Origin: Tulasnella sp. 424
Taxonomy: Eukaryota > Basidiomycota > Agaricomycetes > Cantharellales > Tulasnellaceae
Reading direction: 5' to 3'
DNA: 36,870 bases
Assembly: GCA_019633425.1 (NCBI GenBank)
Contig: WSUB01000273.1
Location: 1-36,870 of the forward strand
The translations under genes were made by a program, and so were the position numbers. The stretch's first letter is position 1. Each line of letters opens with the position of its first letter. The notes beneath the pieces were generated by a model. That model was not told the origin of the DNA and did not search any database. It saw only the letters and a program-made list of their open reading frames with translations. Positions 21,332 through 32,860 of this stretch are shown here, piece by piece.

Positions 21332-24300
21332 TTATAAACCATCCTCTCCAGCTTTGGACTTTTGTACAATCGCGGCAGTGACTTCTTCTTGGAAGCTCGA
21401 TAAAACCACACTTAGGCTCTGCAGGTCCGTGATGCTGAGTTGTCTGGGACTTCCGACGACCTGCTGCAGGCTTCGCTGAACCTCAGCAGACAGAGAGTGC
21501 GTTCTGAGAAAATCTCGGCTGGAGCTTGTCGCCTCCACCTGTTTGGGGACAGGAACCGAGACGGTCCGACTCAGCCGCCTGCGAGTGGGAGTCTCATTCT
21601 CGTCCTCATCGCCTGGAGACCCTTAGGTCAGTCTAAATGCGCTCTAGGCAACAGACTAATTGTAACTTACGTCGGTCGTCCAATGACCGCTGTCGCTTGA
21701 GACCAGACGATCCAATGACACCTTCAAAGCTCGACGGAACATCGTCCGAGCTCGGGCCGTTGGCCTCCAGAATTTGGCGAGCCTCGACGACGCAGGCTTC
21801 AGTGTCGTCTGATAACGGAGCTTTGTCAGAGACAACTCAGAACACGCTAAGAAATAAACGCTTACCACTACGAATCTCTTGTTCGAAGATTGGCGAAGGG
21901 GTCGAAACGTTGCCAGCGAACGATAGACTACGTGGAGCGACGTATCTATCAAACATCGAAGGGAACGCATTGCCAAGCAACGAAGATGCTCTTTGGACGT
22001 TTGGCCGCGCGGATGGATTTGCAGATGATTGTCCGTCTCCAAAGACGTCGTCGGACACTGGGAGGGTCTGGACCCTCGAAGCTGATGGCTTAGGGTTCGA
22101 CGCGGCCTTTTGCCAACGGCGCCTCAAGCTAGCCAAAGAAGGAACTTCCACGGCCTCGAGGAAAAATCGTTTCCGTGGCGAGAACGCGGAATTTATTGGC
22201 GATGGCGTTGCGGCAGCCAGCACTTGCTGGGATTGTTGGGTGTGGGGTGTTGGAGACAACGAGGGTGGTGAATCAGACGATAAGGCTTTGCTCAGCTGGT
22301 CGAGCAGGAACGGTACAGGACTCGAGGCCTCCCCGTGTTTCGCCGGTGAATTCACTTGTTTGTCGAGGCGAGCGCGCTTGTGGGACAATGGCGCTGTGTG
22401 AAAAGACAAATGAGGTTCTATATGGAATGTACCCTGGAATTGCGACTTACCAAGACCAGCAACTGGGCGCTTCAACGAGCCCTTTGAGGCACTACGACCA
22501 CCATCCAGGCGCTCAGCGTTGCTTGGTGTCGGGGGAGAGATCAACTCCAGACTACAATCGACAAAGCGCGCATCCGCTTCGTCTTCCTCGTCGGTGTCAC
22601 TGTCCGTAGAAGCTTGGCTGTCGGGGATTTCGATATCGTCCGAGCCGTAAGCAGGGGTTGCAGCAACAAGTACCGTTGGTTCCGTTACTTGGGGAACCGG
22701 CGAGGTTGATCGGCGAGCGGTCTCAACTGATGAGGCGCTGACATCATCCGTTGCAACAGGCCCGTCGGAGGAAGGAGCCCCATCTGACGAGGAACCTCCA
22801 TTCTCCTCGGCGTCCAAAACGAAGCCGGTGTCCAAAATGGCAGAGGCGTCCCTCTCGCTGCTTGGTTCCGTGGGTAGTACTGAGGGTTCGTTATCCTGTT
22901 CCTTTGAGAAATCAACGAACTGGTCAAAGGCAGCATCGTCGGCAATCGGGTCCTTTGATCCGCTGCTCTCATACTCCACCAGAGCCTTCGGAGCTGGGGC
23001 TTCGCTCACGTCTGTCTCGGAAGCTCCCGCCTCTGAAGCCGAGTCTGAGGCGGAGACCCCTGCGCTGGAGGGAGAGACTGCCAGTTCACTAGCAGCTCTC
23101 TCGAGGAGTTGAGCGAGGCTGGGAGACGGGGGCACGTCGATTACAGTGGAGCGACGTTCCGGAGATGCTTGTATGAGAGTTGCAAGTGGCAAAGCCAAAG
23201 CTTCTCCGTCGACGTCTGCTTGGTCCTCTGGGACGTCGAACGTATCTGCAGCGGTTGTAAGAACATGCAAATTGGGGACCAGGTTGGACTCGTCTGCGAG
23301 GTAACCCGAATCCTCCGCAGCTGGCTCGACGGGTTGAGAGTCGTCTTCCATGATCGCTGGGACGGGGAGAGAGGACAGGGAGCTTGGTTCGCTGCCGAAG
23401 GAAAGACCGGGGGCGTCGACAGCCGGAGAGACGTTCATCAAGCTTCGCAAGATAGGCTTGAGGACTTCGGGGTACGGTTGGAGCGATTCGGCATCGAGGT
23501 TCTGATAGTTGTCCATCCAGAAGCGTTGGAATCCGAGCGGTCCCTTTGCCGGGGCTGGCGGGTTTTCGAAAACGGAGGCGAAGAAGTGTTGGAGAGCGTG
23601 CAACACGCGGAGAGATGGAGCTGCGTTCTGAATAGATGCGAGCCCGGTGATGTAAAGTGTGACGATCTAGTAATGCAAAAAGCTTTAGCAACGATTCGAG
23701 AAACGCTACACGCTCGACCAACCTTTTCGTTGTAAGCATCCTGAGCGAAAGTCGAGCCAGTGGAAGGCTTCAACCACGCGGACAAGCCATCTTGCAACGC
23801 GGCGACCACGATGACCGAGACAGCCGCTGGCATCCGGCTGAGAAGAGGATGGAGCTGGTTGAGCAGCATGTAGCCAGCATCGATCTCCTGCATGGTCTCA
23901 AGTTCCGAAGGCGTCACGCGGGCGAGGACGGTGTTGACCACGGCAAGAATGAAACTGATTTCCGAGCCAAGGACTTGAGGGTCAAATTCGGGCGAGATCT
24001 TGCCCACCGGAGGAGTATACGATGAGGCATACTGCGGGAACTCGACTCGACGGACGATAGCAGCGATTACTCGGAGCGAGGTGGCGTTGCTAAAAGGATT
24101 CAGCGAGTCAGATTCTGAAACTTCAAGCGTGCGCAAACTCGTAAATCACTCACTCGATGCCTCCACAGTTATTCAACATCTCAGCAGCCGACATGAGCAC
24201 CGCATCAGGATCCGAATGGTCCGCGATAGCCTTTTCCATAACGCGATCAAGCAAGCCTTCCCAGAGGTCCATGGCCGTCAAATCCATCGAGATGGGGTCA

Positions 24301-27300
24301 TCGCAGACCTCGCTGAAGGGAACGCTAAGCAGGCAAGTCCCATCAGCCACGTGCCATCCTTCCCACTCTTCTTGACTCGTAAAGTTCCTCGCCAAAATGG
24401 ACCAAAGCACGCGAGACGCGTCGTCCTCCCACATGAGGTCGTCGCACACCCGATGAAGCGTGTTCAGCGGGCCAGCGACGAGCACGTCGACGAGGAAGTT
24501 GGTCCAATGCTCGAACAGCTTCGCGGCAACGGGGTCCGAAGTAAACTCGTGAATCGGGATGTCTTGTGGGTTGCGGAGGGCGCTGACAACGCTTGCAGGG
24601 ATCGTCTCGAGAGCCGAGTTCGCGGAGAAGGATCCAAAGACCTCTTTGCAGATGTCCCAAAGTCTCCTTGCAAAGACCAGTGCTGCCAACGAGCGGTCTT
24701 GGTCTGAACCTTCCATGGAGCGAGGATAGTCGTTGTGAGGAACGACAAACGAGGTTAGAACCGTGGTGATGAGGTCAACCACAGACGCGACGTCTTCAGG
24801 ATTTGACTTGGGGTCTGATATGAATGACGAGGTTAGCACGCGTCGAGACACCAGCACGATTTTACAAACCTTGCACGAAGTCGGCTTGAGAGTGGAGCAG
24901 GCGTTCCCAGATCGTGAAAACAACAGTCTGCGCAATCAAAACTCGTCACTTCACCTCCCCACCAATCAAGAATAACAACACTTACAGGAGCTTTTCCAAG
25001 AATACCATCCTCACCAGCCGGAGTCCTTCCAAAGCTAACTCGTCCAACAATATCCCTCCACGCCTGGACCATGGGCTCGAACCACACCCTAACCTCGGGC
25101 TGGGTGAGCGGTCTCAGATCTTCCACAGCAGGCAATCCATAAAGCGCTTCATCATCGCCCAACTCCCCATCAAGAACCATAGCGGGGACTTTATTGTCCA
25201 ACACATCTTTGACAAACGCCGAGAGGGTCTTCCAATCGTGGTTGACGATCGCCCCGTCGAGGAGCTGTCGGGCGATGACCACGTCAGGATGCCAATCGTT
25301 GCGCTCGCCATGTTCGCCCGCCGAATCCGTGTTCACGAGCTGAGATAAAAGATGGATCGCAGGCGCTTGGTTATCCTTGATCGCGTACCGGAGCCAGGCC
25401 ATGCAGACGCGGATCCTTGCCTCGCGGTCCTCGTCCGATTCGGGATCATCGTTCAACAGCGTCGTCAACGTCGCGACGCCCATGAACTTGAGGTGCCAGA
25501 TGCTCTGACTCCAAACCGACTTGCGGCCGTGCGCCTTCTGCTCGGCGTGCGACAGAGAGAGCAGGCGCGCTTCCTCCGTTTGATCCAACATCCCAGCAGC
25601 CCACACGAGGGACGGCCACCACATCCTGAGAAGGAGCTTGGACTGTCCCTTGGCGTCCTTGGAACCGGCTTTGGACAAGCACTCGAGGAACAGGCCAACG
25701 CCTAGTGGAGAAGCGAACAACGATTCCCTGAACAGGACGCCCAGGGACGCGAGCAGCGAAATGGCCCAAGCGGGACTGGAAGTCGCGTCCACGCCTTCAT
25801 CTCCGCTGGCAGCGATGGCGTACAGGATGGCTTCGATCAACGGAGCAGCCGCAGCTTGCGGGTTAGCGGGCAACCGCGGGCTCTTCTGCTGTTTCCTCGC
25901 CGACATCTTGGTCGGACTGGACTCGGTCGAGGCGGGCTCGGCAAAGAACGCGACGAGGCATTCGGCGAGTGCCGTTTGCGCCTGCTTGAGATCAGGATCA
26001 TGTTGTTCAATGCGCGCCCAGTTGAGCACTCCCAAGGCGATGCCACCTAGCGCAGCGGAGGCGCGGAGGCATAGATTGTTGGAGTTGGCAGAGCTGGCGG
26101 GCTGACTGGCGGGAACGCAGCGGTGGAGGATCGGAGTGAGAAGTGATGGCATGTGAGGGACGAACACGGCGGGGTAAAGCCTGCACAGGGTGTGGATAGC
26201 CTAAGAATTCGACTGTATCAGTATGGCACCAACAGCATTTTATTATGAGGGAGCTCACATTGAGAGCCTCGCATCCAGCACCCTTCTTCCCTTCCTTCCC
26301 AAGCTGACCGTCGATACCCCGCTGGACAGCTTCCAAAAATCGGTCGGCAAGGGGAGCGACAACAGAGGTCGGCAGCCGAATGTTTTGAACAGCCCACATG
26401 GCCAGCATTGTCGTCTTGCGTGCATTGGGAAGGTAGAGTTTTGAAGCGAGGAGGATGGAGAGTAAAGCGGATGTGATGCAGGTCAAAGACACTTCTGAAA
26501 ATACGGAGTAGATGGCTTTGGTGCTGAGGATAACCGCAATTGTCCTGATCGACGATTGAGTGAGGATGAACGCATCACGGGCGTACGTAATTTGCTCGGC
26601 GCTGACACCCTTCTTCCTGGGAGTCGTCTCGGCATCAGACGACGAAGCCTCCGTGTCGAACAGGGACTCCTCGTCAGAACTCGTGAGAACCGGTGGTTCT
26701 TGAGCCGCTCTGGTCAAATCACGGACAAAAATGCGTGCAAGTTGCTCTTCGTTCTCCTTGAGCGGTGCAAGAGCCGGGATGGCGTTGTCTGCAGGGACTT
26801 TGAAGTGCGTCCGGAGGCGAGCGCCGAGGGTGACATATGCTTCCGTGAGGTCATGTTGGGAGACCGGGATGACCTGGCCGTCGACGTCGGTTTCCAAGCT
26901 GCTGAGCAGCCGCTGTATGGGCGTTACGAGGAATTCCGCGGTCTCGAGAGGCTTTTCGGGTTCCGGGGTGGGGTCGCGGGCTGCTGTTGCGGGAGGAGCG
27001 GCTGGGAAGACCGCCGACGTGGATTTGAGAATGGACCTGTTCGGCGGTTTTGTCATGCGTGAGGACGGGATTGTCTTGGGCTGATGAGCGTATGGATGAT
27101 GGCGGTTGACTTGGGAGAATACGACTCGGGGGACGCGAAGTTGTAGTCTGGACTGGGCTTGCGGGGTGGACTTTGGCGAAAGCGGGAAGACGGACTTTCG
27201 GTGAGGTGTAGGCGACGAGGGAGTCTTTGAGGATGAAACTGGTGGTACGTTTTCCTTATCGAAAAGGTTGTGGTGTGTAGAGGACCGGACGAGGGTGTGA

Positions 27301-27323
27301 GGCGGGGTGGGCAGATGGCTCAT
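21332..27323 (-). CDS. rif1: Rif1-like protein (telomere/replication-timing factor)
   Basis: Nine exons, 27323-26259, 26200-24986, 24927-24870, 24814-24154, 24089-23723, 23666-22451, 22393-21866, 21820-21671 and 21621-21332, total 5550 nt (1849 residues). Rif1 binds PP1 to oppose DDK at replication origins and acts at telomeres and double-strand breaks. The N-terminal tail has RVVF (66-69) and SILK (97-100), the two PP1-docking motifs, among several Ser/Thr-Pro sites. A KEN sequence lies at 23-25. A long HEAT-type helical region follows, to about residue 1250, then a disordered acidic/Ser-rich region with basic patches (RKRFF, LRRRWQKA) and a helical C terminus (DLQSLSVVLSSFQEEV). The identification rests on the Rif1 N-terminal domain pattern plus the PP1 motifs. 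For exon 5 the acceptor at 24090 is the one that keeps frame. Confidence 0.8.
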
Positions 27324-27620
27324 GGTGAAGAGTTGTTGTTGGGAGAAGGCAGATGGACGGCTTCAAACGATTTTGAGGCGTCCTGTAAAATAATAATGGC
27401 TAGCTGCGAGTGTCTCCGGTGATTAATGGCGCGACGCGGATGGAGGGGAGGGGGACGAGGAGGAGGGGGAGGAGGAGAGGTGGATGGCGGGAGTGAGAGA
27501 GTGGCTGACGGGCGGGAGCGAGTGAAGGCTGAAGTCTCTGACCAAAAAGACAAAAAACCAAAAGTAGAATCACACACTTCAAACTCCGCTTAAACCGTGC
27601 CCACAGGCCAAACAAAGTAA

Positions 27621-27664
27621 ACGCGACGCGCCAATAAACACACGCGCGTGCCCTAAATGAGTCA
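27621..27664. promoter_or_regulatory. Possible rif1 promoter elements
   Basis: About 300 bp upstream of the rif1 ATG lie ACGCGACGCG (27621-27630), reminiscent of the MCB/MBF element of S-phase genes, then CCAAT (27631-27635) and TGAGTCA (27658-27664, a Gcn4/AP-1 type site). Function is inferred from motif resemblance only. ACGCGA is not the exact ACGCGT consensus. Confidence 0.25.
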
Positions 27665-27965
27665 TTCATCAAATGACGAACTGATGATCTTTGGAATTTT
27701 CAGTATCACGTAGGACGCGACCAGGAGAAGTAACGCATAAAACATGAGGGTTTATTCAGAAAAGAAATTCAGCCTTTACAAACTTTTCGATCATGCTCAG
27801 GCTAACGGGACGCGGACCGTTCATAATCAAAAATATATCACAGAAGGAAAGGAGGACGAGGCAAAGGAGCGGTGAGGTACCGACTAAATCGCGGGAATCC
27901 ATAACGGCTTGAAGGACTGCTTCGAAATGCGGAGGCACCGGAACACAGGAAACGCTTGGTGACGC

Positions 27966-28312
27966 TCAACGGCCCCAATGCTCGGACTTGGGGGCGAATA
28001 CAATAGGGACCTGGAAGATTACTGAGAGAAAGACAGAGATTGAGGATATGGCTAAACGACTTGCAATCCGATTGACACCTACGTAACCCTTTGCAGGAGG
28101 GGCGCCCCAAGCCGCCGAGGGGGAGGAATCATCACTTCCAGTCGGGACTGTGACGGTAACGGTACCATCTAGTGCCCGAAGGGAGGGAAACGTTATTCTA
28201 TCGCCTTCTGTTACGCGGCCCGCAAGAGAGGTAACGAACCGGGGATTGCGACGGGCATAGCTGAGACGACAATGGCGGAGAGTGCGAAGCTCAACAGGTA
28301 TGTGAGTCGCAT
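27966..28312 (-). CDS. Possible small secreted or membrane-anchored protein
   Basis: From ATG 28312 the frame reads MRLTYLLSFALSAIVVSA, a good signal peptide. It stops soon unless an intron at 28239-28208 (GT...CAG, only 32 bp) is removed. Removal gives 104 residues: signal peptide, a Ser/Thr-rich middle (GTVTVTVPTGSDDSS) and a hydrophobic segment near the C terminus (ISSISVFLSVIFQVPIVF). A TATAAAAG box lies about 95 bp upstream in the right orientation. The intron is unusually short, so the exon model is uncertain. No family was recognised. Confidence 0.4.
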
Positions 28313-28404
28313 GATTGGCTCTAAGGTTGTGATTGAAACGTTGAAAGGGCACTGAGAGGTCGAATCAAGCAAATTGAAAGGGTGTTGTTAGCAAAAATTG
28401 CGAG

Positions 28405-28412
28405 CTTTTATA
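28405..28412 (-). promoter_or_regulatory. TATA box of the short secreted-protein gene
   Basis: TATAAAAG on the minus strand, about 95 bp upstream of the ATG at 28312, fits a core promoter. Confidence 0.45.
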
Positions 28413-29524
28413 ACCAACCCGGGGGGCAATATCAGGTGGTGTTTGGGGTTTAGGCCCTTGGAAGTCTCTCATACTGAATTGAGGGCCTTACACATTTGTA
28501 CACTGCTCGTTAGTGGGGTGTCTTGGCCGCCTTTATTGCGGAGAAATGCGAACCGATGGTGCCGGCGGGAATCTTGCGCTCGGAGAACCGGCTAACGACG
28601 ATCGCATGAGGCTTTCAGCAAATGTCTGACGATTTATTGTGGTTGCTCGTCATAATATCAGAGGTGGACCTCTACTTGCATTGGTGTTGGCCGGCTTGGA
28701 GGAGAAGCATACGTGCGGAAGGTTGGACCTTGCACCTTTCACCCCTAACGACGATAGAAGCTCCAAGAACAGCTCATGCCACCTTGCTCCTAAGCGGAGC
28801 TACAAGGCCGTAAGGAAGACACGTACTAGTAGTTGGTGAATCGCGTCAGCCCGTAGAACATGGCATGAGACCAGGGCCGATCGTGGGAGATGTGTGGTTG
28901 CCGGCGCAAAGGTCGACAGGAGTCTTCCGGAAAACAGATCATGTCATCCAGGATGAGATTGTAATTGGTAGATAAACATGCATCGAATGGGTAATTAGCG
29001 GAAGGAATGGAACGCCAGCCTAAACTTGCTGTGGGCGTCGATTTCGACAGAAGCGATGCTGAGAGTGCTAAGTGGGAGTGTACAGGATGACAAACGTCTC
29101 ACACGAGTCCATGGGGGGTGCATGGAAACACATAGAGACCCGAAGAACTTACAGCGTGTAAGATAGCATAGTAAAGACCACACGCGATCTCGCTCCGTTC
29201 GCTCAAGCGATTCTTTCCCCCTTAAACCGGATGTTCCATAGCGTCAAAAACCGTGTCTCTGTCGGTTCATCTCAGATTAATTAAAACGGACAAAAGGCCC
29301 TATCTGCGGAAATACGCCCGTCTCTGATTAAATCCCCCCGTGGGCACTCCAATCTATCCACTCGACGGAGCCAAGTTCTTTTCTGTCACTTTAACCAGGG
29401 ACAACGTGCAGAATTATGTAGAGTTCGATCCCTCTCCAAGTCCCCCCCCCCAAAACCAAGAGCTATCCTGACGTCCCAAACTTCTGATCATTTTCATTTT
29501 CAACTTGTACAAGGATCGGCGAGT
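28413..29524. other. Intergenic stretch with no recognised gene
   Basis: Only short open frames of up to 66 codons occur, without splice-linked continuations or known motifs. A C-rich run is at 29443-29452. I see no gene or RNA here. Confidence 0.6.
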
Positions 29525-31969
29525 TTAAGAGAAAAATAGCTGTTCATACAACGGGTTACCAAATCGAGCCCGGCAGTCATCGAGCGAACATCCTGTTCGG
29601 GTTGCAATACCGCCCAATACTTGCTTAAACTCCGGTATATCATTCTTGTAGGCTACTTGCTTCAGGTACCGCTCGACTGCTACGCCACGAACCCGATAGC
29701 CCTGCCACATTTTGGCCCAGTGGGGTCGAATCGGAAGCAGCGTTCCGTCAGAGTCGACAAGGCTTGACCAGCGGTCCAACACTTCTTGCGCATACGGTTG
29801 CCATATGTCGAATGGAGTATTGGCAATTGTGAGGACTTCAATGCTGCAGGTCGCCTTGTTACGACGTTGAGCTGACAGGACGACGTTGGACCCGCCGATG
29901 AGCCGCATCTCGAGTGCAAGTCGTAACGGTCCACCGGAAGCTGAATACGTCACCGAAATTGCGTCCCACCACGCGCGTTGAACGACAGAGAAGTCGAGGG
30001 TTCCGTCCGCTTTCTCAGGGATAGGTATCTCCCATTCCATGTCGTTCACCGGAGCGAAATCTATCGCCCGTTGAGTAGGGCCCAAGTGGTCAGATAAATA
30101 ACGAACGAATGTGAAACGTTAGACCCACTTTGAACACCCCTCTGGAAATGAAAAGCGTCACTCTTCAATGCGATAATCGGCGCAATAGAAGATGCGGAAT
30201 CGCCGCCTTGAAGTTGGAACATCGCGAGCCATCCAAGGAACCATCCTTGCGTCTTTCCAGGGAGGAATTTGAACGGAGTGTAGTCGACCAACAAGCGGAG
30301 CAGGTATCCCCCAATCCATTGAATGAAAGCATCAAGTCTGCCGAATTTGAAACTTCAGTTATGCATTCGCCGCCTACAAAGCTACTGAAAGACTTACGGC
30401 GCTGGGAATGTCTGTACGCTCATAGGAGGGTCTGGTGACTCGTTCCAGCAATTCACCCAGCCACGACGATTGTACGGGAACCAAAACCATTCGCTATAGT
30501 CCTTCTGACAATTTGCCTCGAATTCTGCTTGCGCTTGCTTGAGATCGTCTGGGGTAATCCCGGACATATCGACTCCAGCTGGAATAGGATAGTCGATTGG
30601 AGGTGGAACAGCGAGGGCAATTCTTGGCTTCGATGGCTGGAGTATGGCAGCGCTCATCTTGTCGACGCGGAGAGTGACAGCGGTGACGATTCCGAGTAGA
30701 CCGAAGCACCCAGATGCAGCCTTCAGCTCTGCAGGGTCTGTGGCGGATTTAGTAAGCAGAGATGCGTTATGAAACACTGGGAAACATACCAGTCAATGTC
30801 TGAGGGACACCATTCGAGTCGACATACTCCAACGAAACTACCAAGTCGCTGAGTGTGGTGTTTCTGATACCAGCGCCGTGACAGATAGGAGCATTTGAGC
30901 CCCCAAAGGTGATCTCAACCATGACGATATTAAACGGCAACGTCCATTTCTTTTGTTCAAAGGCCCATGTACGGAACTGGTTGTTGGTAGTACCCGCACC
31001 GACACGAACATGAGCATGATCGCCAAGGTCCTTGACCACGTCAATAGACTGGAGGTACTTGCTGTTGATAGGAGGCTCTGGGGAAGGGACGGTGCTTGCT
31101 TCGTTGAGGGGCAAAAGAGTAACGAGGACTTGGCCAGTCTCGGAGTAAGAGTCGGACCAGGAATGGGTATACCCCGCGCACCGGCTGAGGAGACTGTTAG
31201 CGATCCTACCGTCTCAACAACAGGGAGACAGCACGTACAGCTTGTAGTCCTTCCCTTTCGCCCATTTGACTAAATTTTGAATGCCCACGACGGTTCTGGC
31301 GACGAAGGTGTATCGAGGAGTGTTCTTGACATTTCCTCCCCAGTTGGAGAAGGGCAGATTCGTGACGAATTGCATCGGGGTCCCGTCACCCTCCGGAATA
31401 ACAGGGTCGTCTTCCTGGATGATCTTGCTTTGCATGGAGAATCGATGTGCAAGGACCCGCTGAGCTTCATGAAACTCTACAGTCCTGGGCAACGGTTGGT
31501 TTAGGTCGGGCGGGTCACGACCCTGAAGCAAGGCCTCGCCGAACTCCTGGATCTCTTTGGGAAGGCTCAGCCAATGTTTCATGAAGTAATTGTTGGTCTG
31601 AAGCAGTCCGAGAAGGGATACGACGACATCCTTCCGGGTAAGGCCGTGATCATCCCTCTGGGAGCGCAGGAGGAGGTCCTGCAACGGTGCAAGGGGCGAG
31701 AGCTCGCTGTGATCGTCAATCCACTGGATGATGTGGTCCTTAATCACCCCAGCCGCGTCCACAACAGAGCCAAAAACATTCGCTTTGGGAGCAGCGCGAG
31801 CGATGAGTCCAAAAGTCAACGGCTTTTATCGTCACAGTCAGCGCTGCAGTGGGCACTATGAGGGAGCAGGTCTTACATGGGGGCCGTTGGGGGGAGCAAC
31901 ATTCGAGGTCAATGACTGTAGGTTCCGCTCGAGCTGTTGCTCAAGCCTATTGCGAAGATCATTTGACAT
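29525..31969 (-). CDS. FAD-linked oxidoreductase, lactone-oxidase-like (VAO/PCMH family)
   Basis: Six exons, 31969-31877, 31822-31239, 31184-30790, 30737-30398, 30337-30138 and 30060-29525, total 2148 nt (715 residues). Introns are 52-77 bp with GT-AG ends and matching phases. An N-terminal region of about 200 residues, unusual for simple lactone oxidases, precedes the FAD-binding PCMH domain. That domain has CAGYTHSWSD (His near 233) and VRVGAGTTNNQFRTW, then the GCFGLLGIVTAVTLRVD segment. The C-terminal part has LEMRLIGGSNVVLS and RPHWAK (near 650-654), typical of the aldonolactone oxidase C-terminal domain. Such enzymes oxidise sugar lactones with FAD and oxygen or another acceptor; the exact substrate cannot be told. 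No signal peptide is seen. The frame is intact. Confidence 0.85.
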
Positions 31970-32028
31970 AGCTGAAGTAGGGATGTCGCTAGCTGTATGG
32001 AGAATGAGGAGCAACGATTCGGTCGCGG

Positions 32029-32036
32029 TATTTATA
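32029..32036 (-). promoter_or_regulatory. TATA box of the FAD oxidoreductase gene
   Basis: TATAAATA on the minus strand, about 60 bp upstream of the ATG at 31969. It supports that start codon and a short leader. Confidence 0.5.
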
Positions 32037-32039
32037 CAC

Positions 32040-32860
32040 AAGTTCAAAAATAGGTTTTCTGTACCACATTAAGCGCTCGCGGTGTCTGGAAGAGCGCAAA
32101 AGGGCAAACATCCGGTCGACTCCGAGACTCCCGCACCCTCGTTCCGAGCACTGGGCTTTATCGAAGCGCCTATAATCTAAAAATATCGAGGTTTCTATTG
32201 ATCATGTGCCAAATCTGACGCGATAGTTCTAAATTAGGAGACTGAGAAGCACTTGGCAGGGGAATGGTGATAGGTGAAGTGTGCGCTTAGGGGTCGAGGC
32301 ACTGAATACGAGCGCCTACACAGTGGGGAGATCAGTTGTGTTCTTTGATATCGTTAAGCGCTGTACAAGCCTCCACGGCCGTTCCCGAACACCCCTCAAA
32401 GGGCGATTGATCAACTTGACAAGAAGCGTTATCAGATCGATCACTTTGATACACGTACGTAATAATCAGATGCGCTGATGTCCGTTGTTCGGGTCCGACG
32501 ACGTTCTATAACACGATTGACGCATGGCAAATGATCATGCCTCTCTGTCACTGGAACGTCGCCCATCCCATGGAGCCCTTTCTCGCTTGAAAGTCATCAT
32601 ATGACAGAGTGCGGCTAACCATGCCAAGAAAGGTGACATCGCATATGTGCAAGACATTTCCCTGTGGACTGTGCCGTACCCACTTGGCGCCGCACAGGGC
32701 AGAACTGAGAAATTGCACACCTTCCTATGTAGAATTTCAATGGTGTTCGACTGGTACTACATGCTGTGGCTATCCCGAAGAATGAGAACTCGGCTCCCAT
32801 GACAATTAAGCTCATCGAGTGTCGGCTGAGAGAAGGGCGGTGCGACTGTTGGGGAAACAA
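32040..32860. other. Non-coding stretch, possibly the decayed upstream part of the kinase relic
   Basis: No intact gene is seen. A plus-strand frame near 32765-32870 (NSAPMTIKLIECRLREGR) reads like protein but is out of frame with the kinase segment that follows. This may be older, decayed coding DNA. Confidence 0.35.

Larger units (their letters stand above)
11960..23000. repeat. Tandem segmental duplication, unit about 5.6 kb
   Basis: About 11.96-17.58 kb and 17.58-23.0 kb are collinear: DUF6535 gene, upstream intergenic DNA (14.9-15.6 against 20.5-21.3 kb), then rif1 3' sequence. Landmarks include TGCGATTGGTTCCATACAATG near 11991 against TGCGACTGATTCCATACAATG near 17601, and GGGAGACCATCAA in both intergenic parts. 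The 6.3-11.9 kb region is the rif1-relic and Ser/Pro-relic end of a third unit, whose DUF6535 part would lie left of the transposon or is lost. Confidence 0.8.

Noticed and set aside
24115..24153. 39-bp intron in rif1 using the acceptor at 24115
   Set aside because: It gives the wrong phase (stop follows). The acceptor at 24090, with a CTTTTAG tract, keeps frame and makes a 64-bp intron.
29421..29450. tRNA suggested by GAGTTCGATCCCTCT
   Set aside because: No matching A box, acceptor stem or anticodon arm could be folded upstream.
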